DNA of 39,695 nucleotides. It comes from GCA-016432345 sp964544105 (GTDB lineage: Bacteria > Patescibacteriota > Microgenomatia > Levybacterales > UBA12049). How positions within the stretch are numbered: position 1 is the first letter of the stretch; every line of letters starts with the position of its first letter. Both the position numbers and the translations under genes were made by a program. The stretch spans positions 1 through 39,695 of the forward strand of contig CAZIZQ010000004.1 of the NCBI GenBank assembly GCA_964544105.1, read 5' to 3'. Shown one piece after another: positions 22,405-29,962 of this stretch. The notes beneath the pieces were generated by a model. That model had not been told where the DNA came from, did no database searches, and worked only from the letters and a program-made list of their open reading frames with translations.

Positions 22405-23071
22405 AGCAGTAATTTTTTTAAATGGGGACAAAACCGATGTATCACAAGTAAAAAAGTTGATTGATAATCAAACACTTGTCATCGGCTGCGACGGCGGTAC
22501 AAAACACGCAATTGGTTTGGGAATAACCCCCCATATTATTCTTGGTGATATGGATTCTATTTTTTCTCAACTTAAAAAAGAACTTGAAAAGAAAAAAGTG
22601 AAGTTTGTTTCCTTTCCAACAAAAAAAGACAACACCGACGCAGAATTGGCATTACAATACGCTATTATTCAAGGCTGTAACGAGATTATCTTAACTGGAA
22701 TTCTAGGAACACGTATCGATCATATGTTAGCAACTATCCACATGCTGGCCAATCCAAAATATAAAAATCTTTCATTACAAATTATCGAAAGGAATCAACA
22801 CATGTATATCGTATGGGATAAAATAAAACTGACTGGCAAAAAAGGAGACCTTGTATCTTTTATCCCACTCAACGGAGACGCAATTGGCATCACCACCCAA
22901 AACCTCGCCTACTCCTTGCAAGGTGAGAGCTTGCGAGGCTACGAGACACTTGGAATAAGTAATGTGATGACAAAAAATACAGCCGATGTTTCTGTAAAAA
23001 AAGGGGCATTGCTAGTCACTCAATGCTCTGTGGACGATAGAGGATTTGAACCTCTGACTTCTTCAATGTGA
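22397..23071 (+). CDS. thiN: Thiamine pyrophosphokinase
   Basis: The enzyme makes thiamine pyrophosphate from thiamine and ATP. The 224-residue protein has VIGCDGGTKHAIGLG (residues 28-42), ILGDMDSI near 49-56, KKDNTDAELALQYAI near 75-89 and GTRIDHMLAT near 107-116, all typical of the ThiN/TPK family. Next to an importer under TPP control, this completes a salvage route. Residues near 174-184 (LQGESLRGYE) come from a hairpin insert. The last 14 residues (VDDRGFEPLTSSM) are read from the antisense of the tRNA-Val gene; the natural family end is around ALLVTQ. Confidence 0.9.
   Translation: MNKAVIFLNGDKTDVSQVKKLIDNQTLVIGCDGGTKHAIGLGITPHIILGDMDSIFSQLKKELEKKKVKFVSFPTKKDNTDAELALQYAIIQGCNEIILTGILGTRIDHMLATIHMLANPKYKNLSLQIIERNQHMYIVWDKIKLTGKKGDLVSFIPLNGDAIGITTQNLAYSLQGESLRGYETLGISNVMTKNTADVSVKKGALLVTQCSVDDRGFEPLTSSM
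22914..22938. repeat. Palindromic insert, CCTTGCAAG/CTTGCGAGG
   Basis: An inverted repeat with 8 of 9 pairs and a GTGAGAG loop inside thiN, with a possible longer stem from CCTCGC at 22903. It reads LQGESLRG, matching PQGEALR from the hairpin at 4734-4754. Confidence 0.7.
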
Positions 23072-23102
23072 ATGAAGCGCTCTACCGCTGAGCTAATCGT
23101 CC
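23031..23102 (-). tRNA. tRNA-Val (anticodon CAC)
   Basis: On the minus strand this 72-nt gene folds with acceptor GGACGAT/ATCGTCC plus discriminator A, D arm GCTC/GAGC, anticodon arm CTTCA/TGAAG around TTCACAT (anticodon CAC), variable loop AAGTC and T arm AGAGG/CCTCT. It decodes GUG. CCA is not encoded. Its 3' part overlaps the last 41 bp of thiN on the other strand. Confidence 0.95.
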
Positions 23103-23110
23103 GCTGCCCA

Positions 23111-23161
23111 ATCTTATCACACATATTTCCAATTGACAAAAAAATACTCCTCTGGCAGAAT
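23111..23161. promoter_or_regulatory. Divergent promoters of tRNA-Val and lepB sharing TTGACAA
   Basis: Minus strand: TTGTCA (23139-23134), 17 bp, extended -10 TGATAAGAT (hexamer 23116-23111), 8 nt to the tRNA 5' end. Plus strand: TTGACA (23133-23138), 17 bp, TGGCAGAAT (hexamer 23156-23161); TAGAAT at 23161-23166, 8 nt before the lepB ATG, is an alternative -10. Confidence 0.55.
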
Positions 23162-23174
23162 AGAATATACCTTT

Positions 23175-23738
23175 ATGGGTGGAAAAATTGTAACATTCTT
23201 TGTTGACATCGCACAAACAGTCATACTGGCTTTTTCCATCTTCCTGGTCACTTATATTTTCCTCTTCCGGCCATTCCAGGTGAGCGGGGCATCGATGCTT
23301 CCTACATTTGAAGACAAACAATATATTTTGACAAATCTCATTTCCCTTCGTTTTGAATCATTAAAAGTCGGGGATGTGGTTGTTTTTGTGGCACCAAACC
23401 AGGAAAATACCGAATTCAAAAAAGACTATATAAAACGCATCATCGGCATACCTGGAGACAGTGTGTATATAAAAGACGGCCGGATATTTAGAAACGGCGA
23501 GTTACTTGATGAAAGTAAATACCTCAACAGCGATGTCAAAACATATGGCGGCGCTTTTATGAAAGAGGGTATTCCCGTAACAGTTCCCGAAGACTCATAC
23601 ATTGTCATTGGCGACAATAGACCTTATAGTTCGGATTCCCGGGAATGGGGATTTATAAAAAAAAGTGAGATTATCGGAAAATCATTTTTTCTCTACTGGC
23701 CGATAAGCAAAATGCAGGTTATTAAAAACCCTTTTTAA
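23175..23738 (+). CDS. lepB: Signal peptidase I
   Basis: The enzyme removes signal peptides at the outer face of the membrane. The 187-residue protein has one N-terminal membrane helix (about 8-32), the nucleophile Ser40 in SGASMLPTF, and the general-base Lys87 in KRIIGIPGDSVYI. Box E appears as VIGDNRPYSSDSREWG near residues 148-163. The ATG at 23175 was chosen over a TTG at 23133 because that codon is the -35 box (TTGACA), and the longer N-terminus has no family match. It is the processing enzyme for the secreted proteins of this cell. The 3' end overlaps parB by 4 bp, convergently. Confidence 0.92.
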   Translation: MGGKIVTFFVDIAQTVILAFSIFLVTYIFLFRPFQVSGASMLPTFEDKQYILTNLISLRFESLKVGDVVVFVAPNQENTEFKKDYIKRIIGIPGDSVYIKDGRIFRNGELLDESKYLNSDVKTYGGAFMKEGIPVTVPEDSYIVIGDNRPYSSDSREWGFIKKSEIIGKSFFLYWPISKMQVIKNPF

Positions 23739-24553
23739 TTTTCCGAGAGAAGTTGGTAAATCTTTTTTAGTTTTGGTGTTGTCACATCCACATCGCCTCT
23801 TACCACCATCACAATTCTGGCCTGGCTACGCGATTGAAACACATTAACATTTTGCAGTTCAAGTTTTTTCTCGATATTTTTTGCCATCTCATCAAGCTCT
23901 GGCACCCATAACTTGTCTTTTTCTGTCCTTCCTTCTTTTTGTTGCACTTCACTTTTTATCCCCCTAGCGAGCTCTTCTGTCTGCCTCACAGTAGTATTCT
24001 CTTTAAGAATCTTTTTAAAAAGCTCAAGCATAAGCTTGGGGTCGCCCAAAGAAATAAGGGGACGGACATGCCCTTCGGTAATTACTCCGGCAACTAACGC
24101 GTCTTTAATTGCATCTGGAAGAGAAAGCAAACGAATGGTATTGGAAACTGTCGGAGCGCTTTTTCCCACCCGCTTTGCAACTTCGTTTGTACCAAGACCA
24201 AACTCATCAATAAGCCTTTTATAGGCAAGGGCGCGCTCAATCGGATTTAGGTCTTCCCGCTGGACATTCTCCACAATCGACATTTCCAGCATGCCTTGCG
24301 GTGTTGTTTCAATAACCACTACCGGCACTTTTTGCAGTCCGGCAAGCTTTGCCGCCCTAAAGCGTCTTTCTCCGGCAATAAGCTGGAATCCTGCCGGTGT
24401 TTTAGCCACCACCAATGGCTCTAAAATTCCCTGCTCACGAATAGAATCGACCAGTTCGGTTATTGATTCTGTTGTAATAAGACCTCTGGGCTGAAGCGGA
24501 TTTGGCTGCAATAACGAAAGTTCAAGTTCGAATATTCTCTCTTGATTATCCAT
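23735..24553 (-). CDS. parB: Chromosome-partitioning protein ParB
   Basis: A CTP-dependent DNA clamp that loads at parS sites. The 272-residue protein has the N-terminal ParB/Srx domain, with NPLQPR near 17-22 and the CTP-binding GERRFRAAKLAG near 61-72. The box ENVQREDLNPIERA lies near 94-107, and the helix-turn-helix GTNEVAKRVGKSAPTVSNTIRLL near 120-142. The C-terminal dimer region is short and charged. No ParA gene is next to it. It starts 4 bp after rpmA, in an L21-L27-ParB unit, an unusual pairing of ribosome and segregation genes. No parS-like 16-bp palindrome was recognised by eye. Confidence 0.92.
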   Translation of the reverse strand: MDNQERIFELELSLLQPNPLQPRGLITTESITELVDSIREQGILEPLVVAKTPAGFQLIAGERRFRAAKLAGLQKVPVVVIETTPQGMLEMSIVENVQREDLNPIERALAYKRLIDEFGLGTNEVAKRVGKSAPTVSNTIRLLSLPDAIKDALVAGVITEGHVRPLISLGDPKLMLELFKKILKENTTVRQTEELARGIKSEVQQKEGRTEKDKLWVPELDEMAKNIEKKLELQNVNVFQSRSQARIVMVVRGDVDVTTPKLKKIYQLLSEN

Positions 24554-24557
24554 ACAA

Positions 24558-24809
24558 CTATTTAGTAACCACGTTTACAAATTTTTTACCTCGTAATGTC
24601 TTAAATAAAACATTACCTGCAGTTTTCGCATAAAGTGTAAAATCTTTCCCCATTAATACATTTACACCTGGAAAAAATTTTGATCCCTTTTGACGGATAA
24701 TAATACTGCCGGCCTTTGCCAACTGCCCGCCAAAAAGTTTGACGCCTAAACGCTTAGCAATTGAATCCCGATTTCCTTTTACTGACCCTTGTGCTTTTGT
24801 ATGTGCCAT
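24558..24809 (-). CDS. rpmA: 50S ribosomal protein L27
   Basis: L27 reaches into the peptidyl-transferase centre of the large subunit. The 83-residue protein keeps the family core: AHTKAQGSVKGNRDS, KRLGVKLFGGQ, AGSIIIRQKG and FFPGVNVLMGKDFTL. The N-terminus begins directly with Ala-His after Met, with no cleavable extension as in Firmicutes. It follows rplU after 56 bp and precedes parB by 4 bp. Confidence 0.96.
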   Translation of the reverse strand: MAHTKAQGSVKGNRDSIAKRLGVKLFGGQLAKAGSIIIRQKGSKFFPGVNVLMGKDFTLYAKTAGNVLFKTLRGKKFVNVVTK

Positions 24810-24865
24810 ATTTGTATATTGTCCGTGAAAACTGACATTAGTTTAACTTAACTTTTCACAAAAAG

Positions 24866-25195
24866 TCAAGAGTGTAATTTTTCTTTTCCAACCTGGATAA
24901 TCTGCACTTTGGAAAGAAATGCCCTAAATCCAATTCGTTTTCGGTGCCTAACTTTTGCCTTAAACGAGCTTACATATATTTTTTCTCCCTTGCCATTTTC
25001 CAAAACCTTACCCTTTACCACAACATCTGGAAGCTTGGGAGTACCAATAAGGGTTTTATCATCTGTCCTATGAAGCAAAACAGTATCAAATACTACGTCG
25101 TTATTTTCGGCAATTGGCAGCCGGTCTACTTCGATAGTATCACCAACCGATACCCGGTACTGCTTTCCTCCACTTACAATTACTGCGTATTGCAT
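24866..25195 (-). CDS. rplU: 50S ribosomal protein L21
   Basis: L21 binds 23S rRNA in the large subunit. The 109-residue protein has the usual order: MQYAVIVSGGKQYRVSVGD at the start, a central beta-barrel, and KAKVRHRKRIGFRAFLSKVQI at the C-terminus, the family RNA-binding tail. It starts the rplU-rpmA-parB unit. A perfect extended -10, TGCTATAAT, ends 6 nt before the ATG, so the mRNA is predicted to be leaderless. There is no Shine-Dalgarno. Confidence 0.96.
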   Translation of the reverse strand: MQYAVIVSGGKQYRVSVGDTIEVDRLPIAENNDVVFDTVLLHRTDDKTLIGTPKLPDVVVKGKVLENGKGEKIYVSSFKAKVRHRKRIGFRAFLSKVQIIQVGKEKLHS

Positions 25196-25201
25196 CCTGC
25201 T

Positions 25202-25210
25202 ATTATAGCA
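25202..25210 (-). promoter_or_regulatory. Perfect extended -10 promoter of rplU, leaderless type
   Basis: TGCTATAAT on the minus strand ends 6 nt before the rplU ATG. No clear -35 box is seen; the -35 region would fall in the end of rodA. Confidence 0.65.
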
Positions 25211-25216
25211 GACATT

Positions 25217-26287
25217 CTAACGAATTTCTAGAATAGATCTTGACCCAGATTGAAACCGAAAACTAGACAAAATTCCAAGAATTATAAAGCTGGAAAGCAA
25301 AGAACTCCCTCCATAGGAAACGAATGGCAAAGTTACCCCAACAATCGGCATTAACCCAATATTCATCCCCACATTTACAAAAAACTGTATAAGAAACAGT
25401 AAAAATGAACCAATACAAAATACTTTCTCAAAGGCATCATCGACTTCGTAATAGAGTAATATAATTTTGTATAGCAAGAAGGCAAAGCAAAAAAGTACAA
25501 ATATTCCTCCCAATAATCCAAAACTCTCAACGATGGTCGCAAAAATAAAATCTGTATGACGTTCTGGTAAAAAACGTAAAATAGACTGTGTCCCCTGCCC
25601 AAATCCTTTTCCAAACAATCCCCCAGAGCCAACCGCAATTAACGATTGCATTGCATTATATGATGTGCCGAGCGGATCTGTTTCAGGACGAAAAAATGTA
25701 GTCACCCGATCTTTTTGATACTCATGCAAAAACTGCCAAAATACGGGTAAAGACACCAAAAATACAGACAAGCCGATAACAAACCATCTTTTAGGAAAAC
25801 CAAACAGGAAAAGCGTTGCTACTGCCACTCCTACATAAATAAGCGCGCTGCCTAAATCTGGCTGGAAAAAAATAAGCAAGGATATTGGGAAGAGTAATAC
25901 CAGGACTTTTATAAAAAGCCGTAATGATCGACCACCACCTTTTGCCAAAAACCACGAAAAACAAACAAGCAGAAACGGTTTCAATATTTCGGAAAACTGT
26001 ATTCGAAAACCAAAAATATCAATCCACCTTACAGCACCGCGGCTTTCAAAACCCAAAAATAATACAAAAGCAAGTATTAACACCGAAAGTACATACATCG
26101 GGACTGAATAGAGCTGCAATACCTTAGCTTGAGAGTTGGAAAAGAGGAAAAAAGCAACAATAGAAATACCTACATACAACAGCTGGCTAAAAAAATATGC
26201 GGTGCTTATGGAAAAAAGAGTTGCAAGACTTACTGTTGCTAAAGCCAAAACCGGAAGTAAAAACGTCCAGTCAAATTTACTCCTCAT
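25217..26287 (-). CDS. rodA: RodA, rod-shape peptidoglycan polymerase (SEDS family)
   Basis: A 356-residue SEDS glycosyltransferase that polymerises lipid II during elongation. It has about ten membrane helices. FQPDLGSALIYVGVA holds the catalytic Asp region near residue 143. LFGKGFGQGTQSILRFLPERHTDFIFATIVES is the RodA-type loop, and LPFVSYGGSSLL near 325 is the SEDS C-terminal signature. RodA rather than FtsW is preferred because of the QSILRFLPERHTDF loop, and because a separate ftsW lies in the wall cluster. It overlaps ileS by 4 bp and is its operon partner. No pbp2 or mreB gene is adjacent. Confidence 0.9.
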   Translation of the reverse strand: MRSKFDWTFLLPVLALATVSLATLFSISTAYFFSQLLYVGISIVAFFLFSNSQAKVLQLYSVPMYVLSVLILAFVLFLGFESRGAVRWIDIFGFRIQFSEILKPFLLVCFSWFLAKGGGRSLRLFIKVLVLLFPISLLIFFQPDLGSALIYVGVAVATLFLFGFPKRWFVIGLSVFLVSLPVFWQFLHEYQKDRVTTFFRPETDPLGTSYNAMQSLIAVGSGGLFGKGFGQGTQSILRFLPERHTDFIFATIVESFGLLGGIFVLFCFAFLLYKIILLYYEVDDAFEKVFCIGSFLLFLIQFFVNVGMNIGLMPIVGVTLPFVSYGGSSLLSSFIILGILSSFRFQSGSRSILEIR

Positions 26288-29115
26288 ACTCGCTGTACAG
26301 AAAAATCCCCTTTTGTTAATGTTTTGATTAAGGCTTTCCTTTTTATTTCACCAGTAAACTTTTCTGGCCAGTCTGGAAGTACCACTACAACCATTTCATC
26401 AAGCCGGGTGCCAAGTTTTTTTCTCTCCTCCTGAATTTGACGAATAATATCCCGCGCCCAACCAGCCTCTATATCTTGATTTTTCTCACTTGTATCACCC
26501 GAAACTCCATAATCATCACTTTTACCTGCATATTTCAATTTATAAACATTAACTTCTTCTAGCACAACTTGTTTTACTTCCTCTTGTAATTCTTCCGGGC
26601 CTTTATATACCAGCTTTTTTAGTGGAATTCTTACTTTTACCCCTTTTATTTTTCTTAAAGCATGGACTTTCGATGCCAGTTGCATTCCATACTCCATCTC
26701 TACCAACAGCTTTGAGTTTTGGTTTTTCGGTTTTGAGTTTATTTGCGGCCATTTGGTCAAATGTACCGATTCTTCTCCTGTTAGGTTTTTATAGATCTCT
26801 TCTGTCACAAAAGGCGTAAGGGGTGCCATAAGTTTACAAAGCGTTGTTAAAACATAATGGCAGGTATTATAAAATGCCTCTTTATCTGCTCCATTTTCAA
26901 CCGATGGCCCAACCCTGTCTCTGCTTCTTCTGATATGCCATGTTGATAAAGCATTAACAAAAACACCAATACGTCCAATAGCCATAACAGTGTCGTATTT
27001 CTCCAAACTCTCTGTGACATCAGTTACCAAATTCTCAAGCAGCAAAACAATCCACTGATCAAGAACATTTTCTGATACTTGATACTTGATACTTGATACT
27101 TGATACTTATCTGTTATTGCATTACTTACAAAAAAGTTATAGACGTTCCACAATAACAACAACATTCCCTTTACCTGACTTTTATATTGTTCTTCAGAAA
27201 CAGATGTATCTTCTCCTTGAACAACTGGACTGCTCATTAAATAAAGTCGCAGCGCATCACCACCATATTTTTGTAGCATTTCCTTTGGATCTGGATAATT
27301 TTTAAAATTCTTACTCATTTTTCGTCCATCTGTTCCTAGAATAACACCATTTACTAAAACATTTTTAAATGCTGCTTTTTGATATAGCGCGTTTGAAATA
27401 ACATCCAACACATAAAACCAGGCCCGAATTTGCCCTGTATATTCAACAATAAAATCCGGAGGATAAAAATTTTCTAGTGATTCTACCTCTAAATGGCCTG
27501 CCCTGAGCTTGCCGAAGGGAAAATGTCGCTCACCAAAAGAGGCACTCCCTGCTTCGATCCAAGAATCCAAAACCTCTGGGACTCGGTGAACTGTTTTTTT
27601 GCAACTGTAACATTCAATAGTTACTTCGTCAATTTCTGGCTTATGTAAATCCAAAACTACCCGCCCCGAACGTTTTTCTAACTCCTGAATTGATCCCGGA
27701 ATAAAACGCTCTCCACATTCGCATTCCCAAACAGGAACAGGCGATCCCCAATAACGGTTTCTAGAAATATTCCAGTCTGGCGCATGTTCTAGGCTTTTTA
27801 AAAACCTTCCATGCTTGAAATGTTTTGGGATCCAATTAATATCCTCGTTTGTTTTTTCCATGTCCTCTTTTAATTTTTGTACATTTACATACCATGCCGA
27901 AATTGGGGCGTAATATAGTCTTGTTGAACATCGCCAACAATGTGGCATAGTATGCACATACTGTTTGTCCTGATATATTAATCCCCGCTCTGCCAAATCC
28001 ATATTTACTGCTTTATCAGACTTTAAATAGTACATGCCTCCAAATTTTGGAACATTACTTAAAACGTGACCCTCTTCGTCCAAGTGTAATTCAATATGAA
28101 TATTTTGCTCTTTCATGACTCTTAAATCATCCTCACCATACGCAGCCAAAGTTACTATTCCTGTCCCCTCCTCTGCTGTGACAAAATCATCAGCAACTAC
28201 AATGAAAGCCTTTTTCTCTTTATCAACGGAATAATAATCATAATGTGGCACAAATTCTAAATGAGCAAGATCTTTACCTTTTATTTTTTTTAAAATTTCG
28301 TATTTAGCCTCAAGCATATTAATGCTAGCTTCTGCCAGAATATATTTTTCATTATTAACTTTTACTTTAACGTAAGTTTGCTTGGGATTAACAGCCAGAG
28401 CAGAGGTGGAAATTTTCGTCCATGGAGTTGTAGACCAAGCTAACAAATATGTCTTTGACTCATCTCTTAACTGAAATTTGTAGATTGTCCCGGGGTCTGT
28501 CACCTCTTTATAATTATCATTGTCCATGGCAACTTCAAAATTGGAAATTGGGGTAGCGCAATGCGGACAATACAACGAAACTTTTAGCCCCTTATAAATA
28601 AGGTCTTTTTCATACAGCTGTTTGAAAACCCACATCACAGATTCCATATATGGTGTGTCCCATGTTTTATACGCATTTTTAAAATCAACCCATCGCCCTA
28701 CATGATCTACGTACCATTCCCACTCTGAAGATATTTGGGTTACGTATGCTTTGCATTCATCGATAAATTTCTTAACACCAATAACTTCTTCTATGTCTTT
28801 TTTTCTCTTTATTTCAAGCTTATTTTCAACTTTGTTTTCAACTGGAAGTCCATGACCATCCCAACCCCATACACGTCGCACATGATATCCCTGCATAGTC
28901 TTAAACCTAGGAAATAAATCTTTTGCAATACTAGTTAACAAATGACCATAATGAGGAAGCCCAGTAACAAAAGGTGGACCATCCAAAAAAGTCCAATTAC
29001 CTTTTGGCGAATCTTTTTCCAGTGATTTTTCAAAAATTTTGTTGGTTTTCCAAAACTGGATAATTTCTTCCTCGAGTTTGGGAAAATCAATCTGCGCAGT
29101 TACAGATTTTAACAT
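26284..29115 (-). CDS. ileS: Isoleucyl-tRNA synthetase, type 2
   Basis: The enzyme charges tRNA-Ile. The 943-residue class I synthetase has PPFVTGLPHYGHLL (HIGH motif, residues 47-60), the archaeal/eukaryal-type insert ENKLEIKRKKDIEEVIG, and KMSKN near 597. IRRSRDRVGPS lies in the anticodon-binding part. These mark the type 2 group, which is often insensitive to mupirocin. Two repeats interrupt the frame: a palindrome near residue 535 (GKLRAG) in the stretch before SLENFYPPDFIVEYTGQ, and a 7-bp tandem array near 670-680 (KYQVSSIKYQVS). The ATG at 29115 is chosen because TGCTACAAT ends 8 nt before it; a longer frame to 29283 would run across the opposite promoter. Confidence 0.95.
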   Translation of the reverse strand: MLKSVTAQIDFPKLEEEIIQFWKTNKIFEKSLEKDSPKGNWTFLDGPPFVTGLPHYGHLLTSIAKDLFPRFKTMQGYHVRRVWGWDGHGLPVENKVENKLEIKRKKDIEEVIGVKKFIDECKAYVTQISSEWEWYVDHVGRWVDFKNAYKTWDTPYMESVMWVFKQLYEKDLIYKGLKVSLYCPHCATPISNFEVAMDNDNYKEVTDPGTIYKFQLRDESKTYLLAWSTTPWTKISTSALAVNPKQTYVKVKVNNEKYILAEASINMLEAKYEILKKIKGKDLAHLEFVPHYDYYSVDKEKKAFIVVADDFVTAEEGTGIVTLAAYGEDDLRVMKEQNIHIELHLDEEGHVLSNVPKFGGMYYLKSDKAVNMDLAERGLIYQDKQYVHTMPHCWRCSTRLYYAPISAWYVNVQKLKEDMEKTNEDINWIPKHFKHGRFLKSLEHAPDWNISRNRYWGSPVPVWECECGERFIPGSIQELEKRSGRVVLDLHKPEIDEVTIECYSCKKTVHRVPEVLDSWIEAGSASFGERHFPFGKLRAGHLEVESLENFYPPDFIVEYTGQIRAWFYVLDVISNALYQKAAFKNVLVNGVILGTDGRKMSKNFKNYPDPKEMLQKYGGDALRLYLMSSPVVQGEDTSVSEEQYKSQVKGMLLLLWNVYNFFVSNAITDKYQVSSIKYQVSENVLDQWIVLLLENLVTDVTESLEKYDTVMAIGRIGVFVNALSTWHIRRSRDRVGPSVENGADKEAFYNTCHYVLTTLCKLMAPLTPFVTEEIYKNLTGEESVHLTKWPQINSKPKNQNSKLLVEMEYGMQLASKVHALRKIKGVKVRIPLKKLVYKGPEELQEEVKQVVLEEVNVYKLKYAGKSDDYGVSGDTSEKNQDIEAGWARDIIRQIQEERKKLGTRLDEMVVVVLPDWPEKFTGEIKRKALIKTLTKGDFSVQRV
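27073..27107. repeat. Heptamer tandem array (TGATACT)x5
   Basis: Five perfect 7-bp units inside ileS, read as KYQVSSIKYQVS on the coding strand. The reverse complement unit AGTATCA is that of the array in the glycosyltransferase at 11066-11093. Confidence 0.85.
27501..27519. repeat. Palindromic insert in ileS
   Basis: CCCTGAGCTTGCCGAAGGG, an imperfect palindrome read as FGKLRAG in IleRS. Very similar short sequences recur in many bacterial genomes, from general knowledge. Normal IleRS proteins have no such stretch at this point. Confidence 0.7.
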
Positions 29116-29123
29116 ACCATTAA

Positions 29124-29146
29124 ATTGTAGCAAAAAATGGTATAAT
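29124..29146. promoter_or_regulatory. Head-to-head extended -10 promoters of ileS and the PH-domain gene
   Basis: Minus strand: TGCTACAAT (29132-29124), 8 nt before the ileS ATG. Plus strand: TGGTATAAT (29138-29146), then GAGG (29153-29156) and the ATG at 29166. The two -10 hexamers are only 11 bp apart, so two polymerases could not sit there together. Confidence 0.6.
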
Positions 29147-29165
29147 ACGCACGAGGTAAACAAAA

Positions 29166-29759
29166 ATGCACTCCTTTGGTGACTTAAAACAGGGTAAGGA
29201 AATAAAACTCCATGATTATCCTTTGGTAAAATGTGCCGCGGGAGAAAAAATTCTCTGCGCCCAACGGGAGCATCCTGTAACATATATCCTAGCCATGCTA
29301 GCTAGACTTGTTACTGAAATTTTTATATTCATCTCTTTTTTTCTAGTTGCCTATAGTACTCTTGCTCTCGCAAATCTTTTTGTAAATAAACAAATACTAT
29401 TTCTACTTGTTGCTATTATTGGCAGCTCAACCATATTACTAATAGAACTCTATGCGTTTCTTTCATGGTATTACCAATTTTATATTGTCACCAATAAAGC
29501 GATTGTCCACAAACGATTTTTCCGCATATCAGGTTTTTATTCCGAAGTCATTTTTTTAGAACAAATACACCAGCAAGAAATAGACAGAAGCCCACCAAAC
29601 TTACTTTACGACTATTTAAGAATTGAAAACGTTACGGTACTATTTCATAAATTAGAACGGGAAGACCCGTTTTTCTTTCATGCGCCGGAAAACGCCCAGG
29701 AAATCGAAGATGCAATCCAAAGTATCACTATCGAATACGGTATTTCGAAAAAAATATGA
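29166..29759 (+). CDS. Membrane protein with a bacterial PH domain (bPH2, YdbS-like)
   Basis: A 197-residue membrane protein of unknown role. Two membrane helices (about 43-67 and 75-98) are followed by a bPH2-type domain: YYQFYIVTNKAIVHKRFFRISGFYSEVIFLEQIHQQEIDRS. Such proteins are attached to the inner face of the membrane and are often linked to envelope stress or lipid sensing; that is family knowledge. The start has a GAGG ribosome-binding site with 9-nt spacing, unlike the leaderless genes. It shares a divergent promoter region with ileS and overlaps the next mini membrane gene by 4 bp. Confidence 0.8.
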   Translation: MHSFGDLKQGKEIKLHDYPLVKCAAGEKILCAQREHPVTYILAMLARLVTEIFIFISFFLVAYSTLALANLFVNKQILFLLVAIIGSSTILLIELYAFLSWYYQFYIVTNKAIVHKRFFRISGFYSEVIFLEQIHQQEIDRSPPNLLYDYLRIENVTVLFHKLEREDPFFFHAPENAQEIEDAIQSITIEYGISKKI

Positions 29760-29962
29760 TTCAAAATACCCTACTACACATATTTATTTTTGTATTTTTT
29801 ATTTTACTCCTTATATGCTTGGGGCTTGTTATCTTTTCTGCTAGAAGGGCATTCAACGCAACTAAAATCCCCGTGCCATTTTTTATTGTTTTAATAATTT
29901 TGCTTGTTTTTCTACTTATTTTAAGTGGAATTCTTATTGAAGGGTATTTATTAATTTTTTAA
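29756..29962 (+). CDS. Two-helix mini membrane protein
   Basis: A 68-residue protein made almost entirely of two membrane helices (about 5-27 and 40-62), joined by a basic loop, ARRAFNATKIP. It overlaps the PH-domain gene by 4 bp (ATGA), so it is likely translated with it and may be its partner. It has no recognised family. It ends 4 bp inside the 3' end of ftsZ, convergently. Confidence 0.6.
   Translation: MIQNTLLHIFIFVFFILLLICLGLVIFSARRAFNATKIPVPFFIVLIILLVFLLILSGILIEGYLLIF

Noticed and set aside
23133..23174. TTG start for lepB at 23133
   Set aside because: The codon is the TTGACA -35 element and the extra residues do not look like a signal peptidase N-terminus.
29116..29283. N-terminal extension of IleRS to 29283
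   Set aside because: It would be read through both divergent -10 elements and the start of the PH-domain gene; the ATG at 29115 fits the usual IleRS start.
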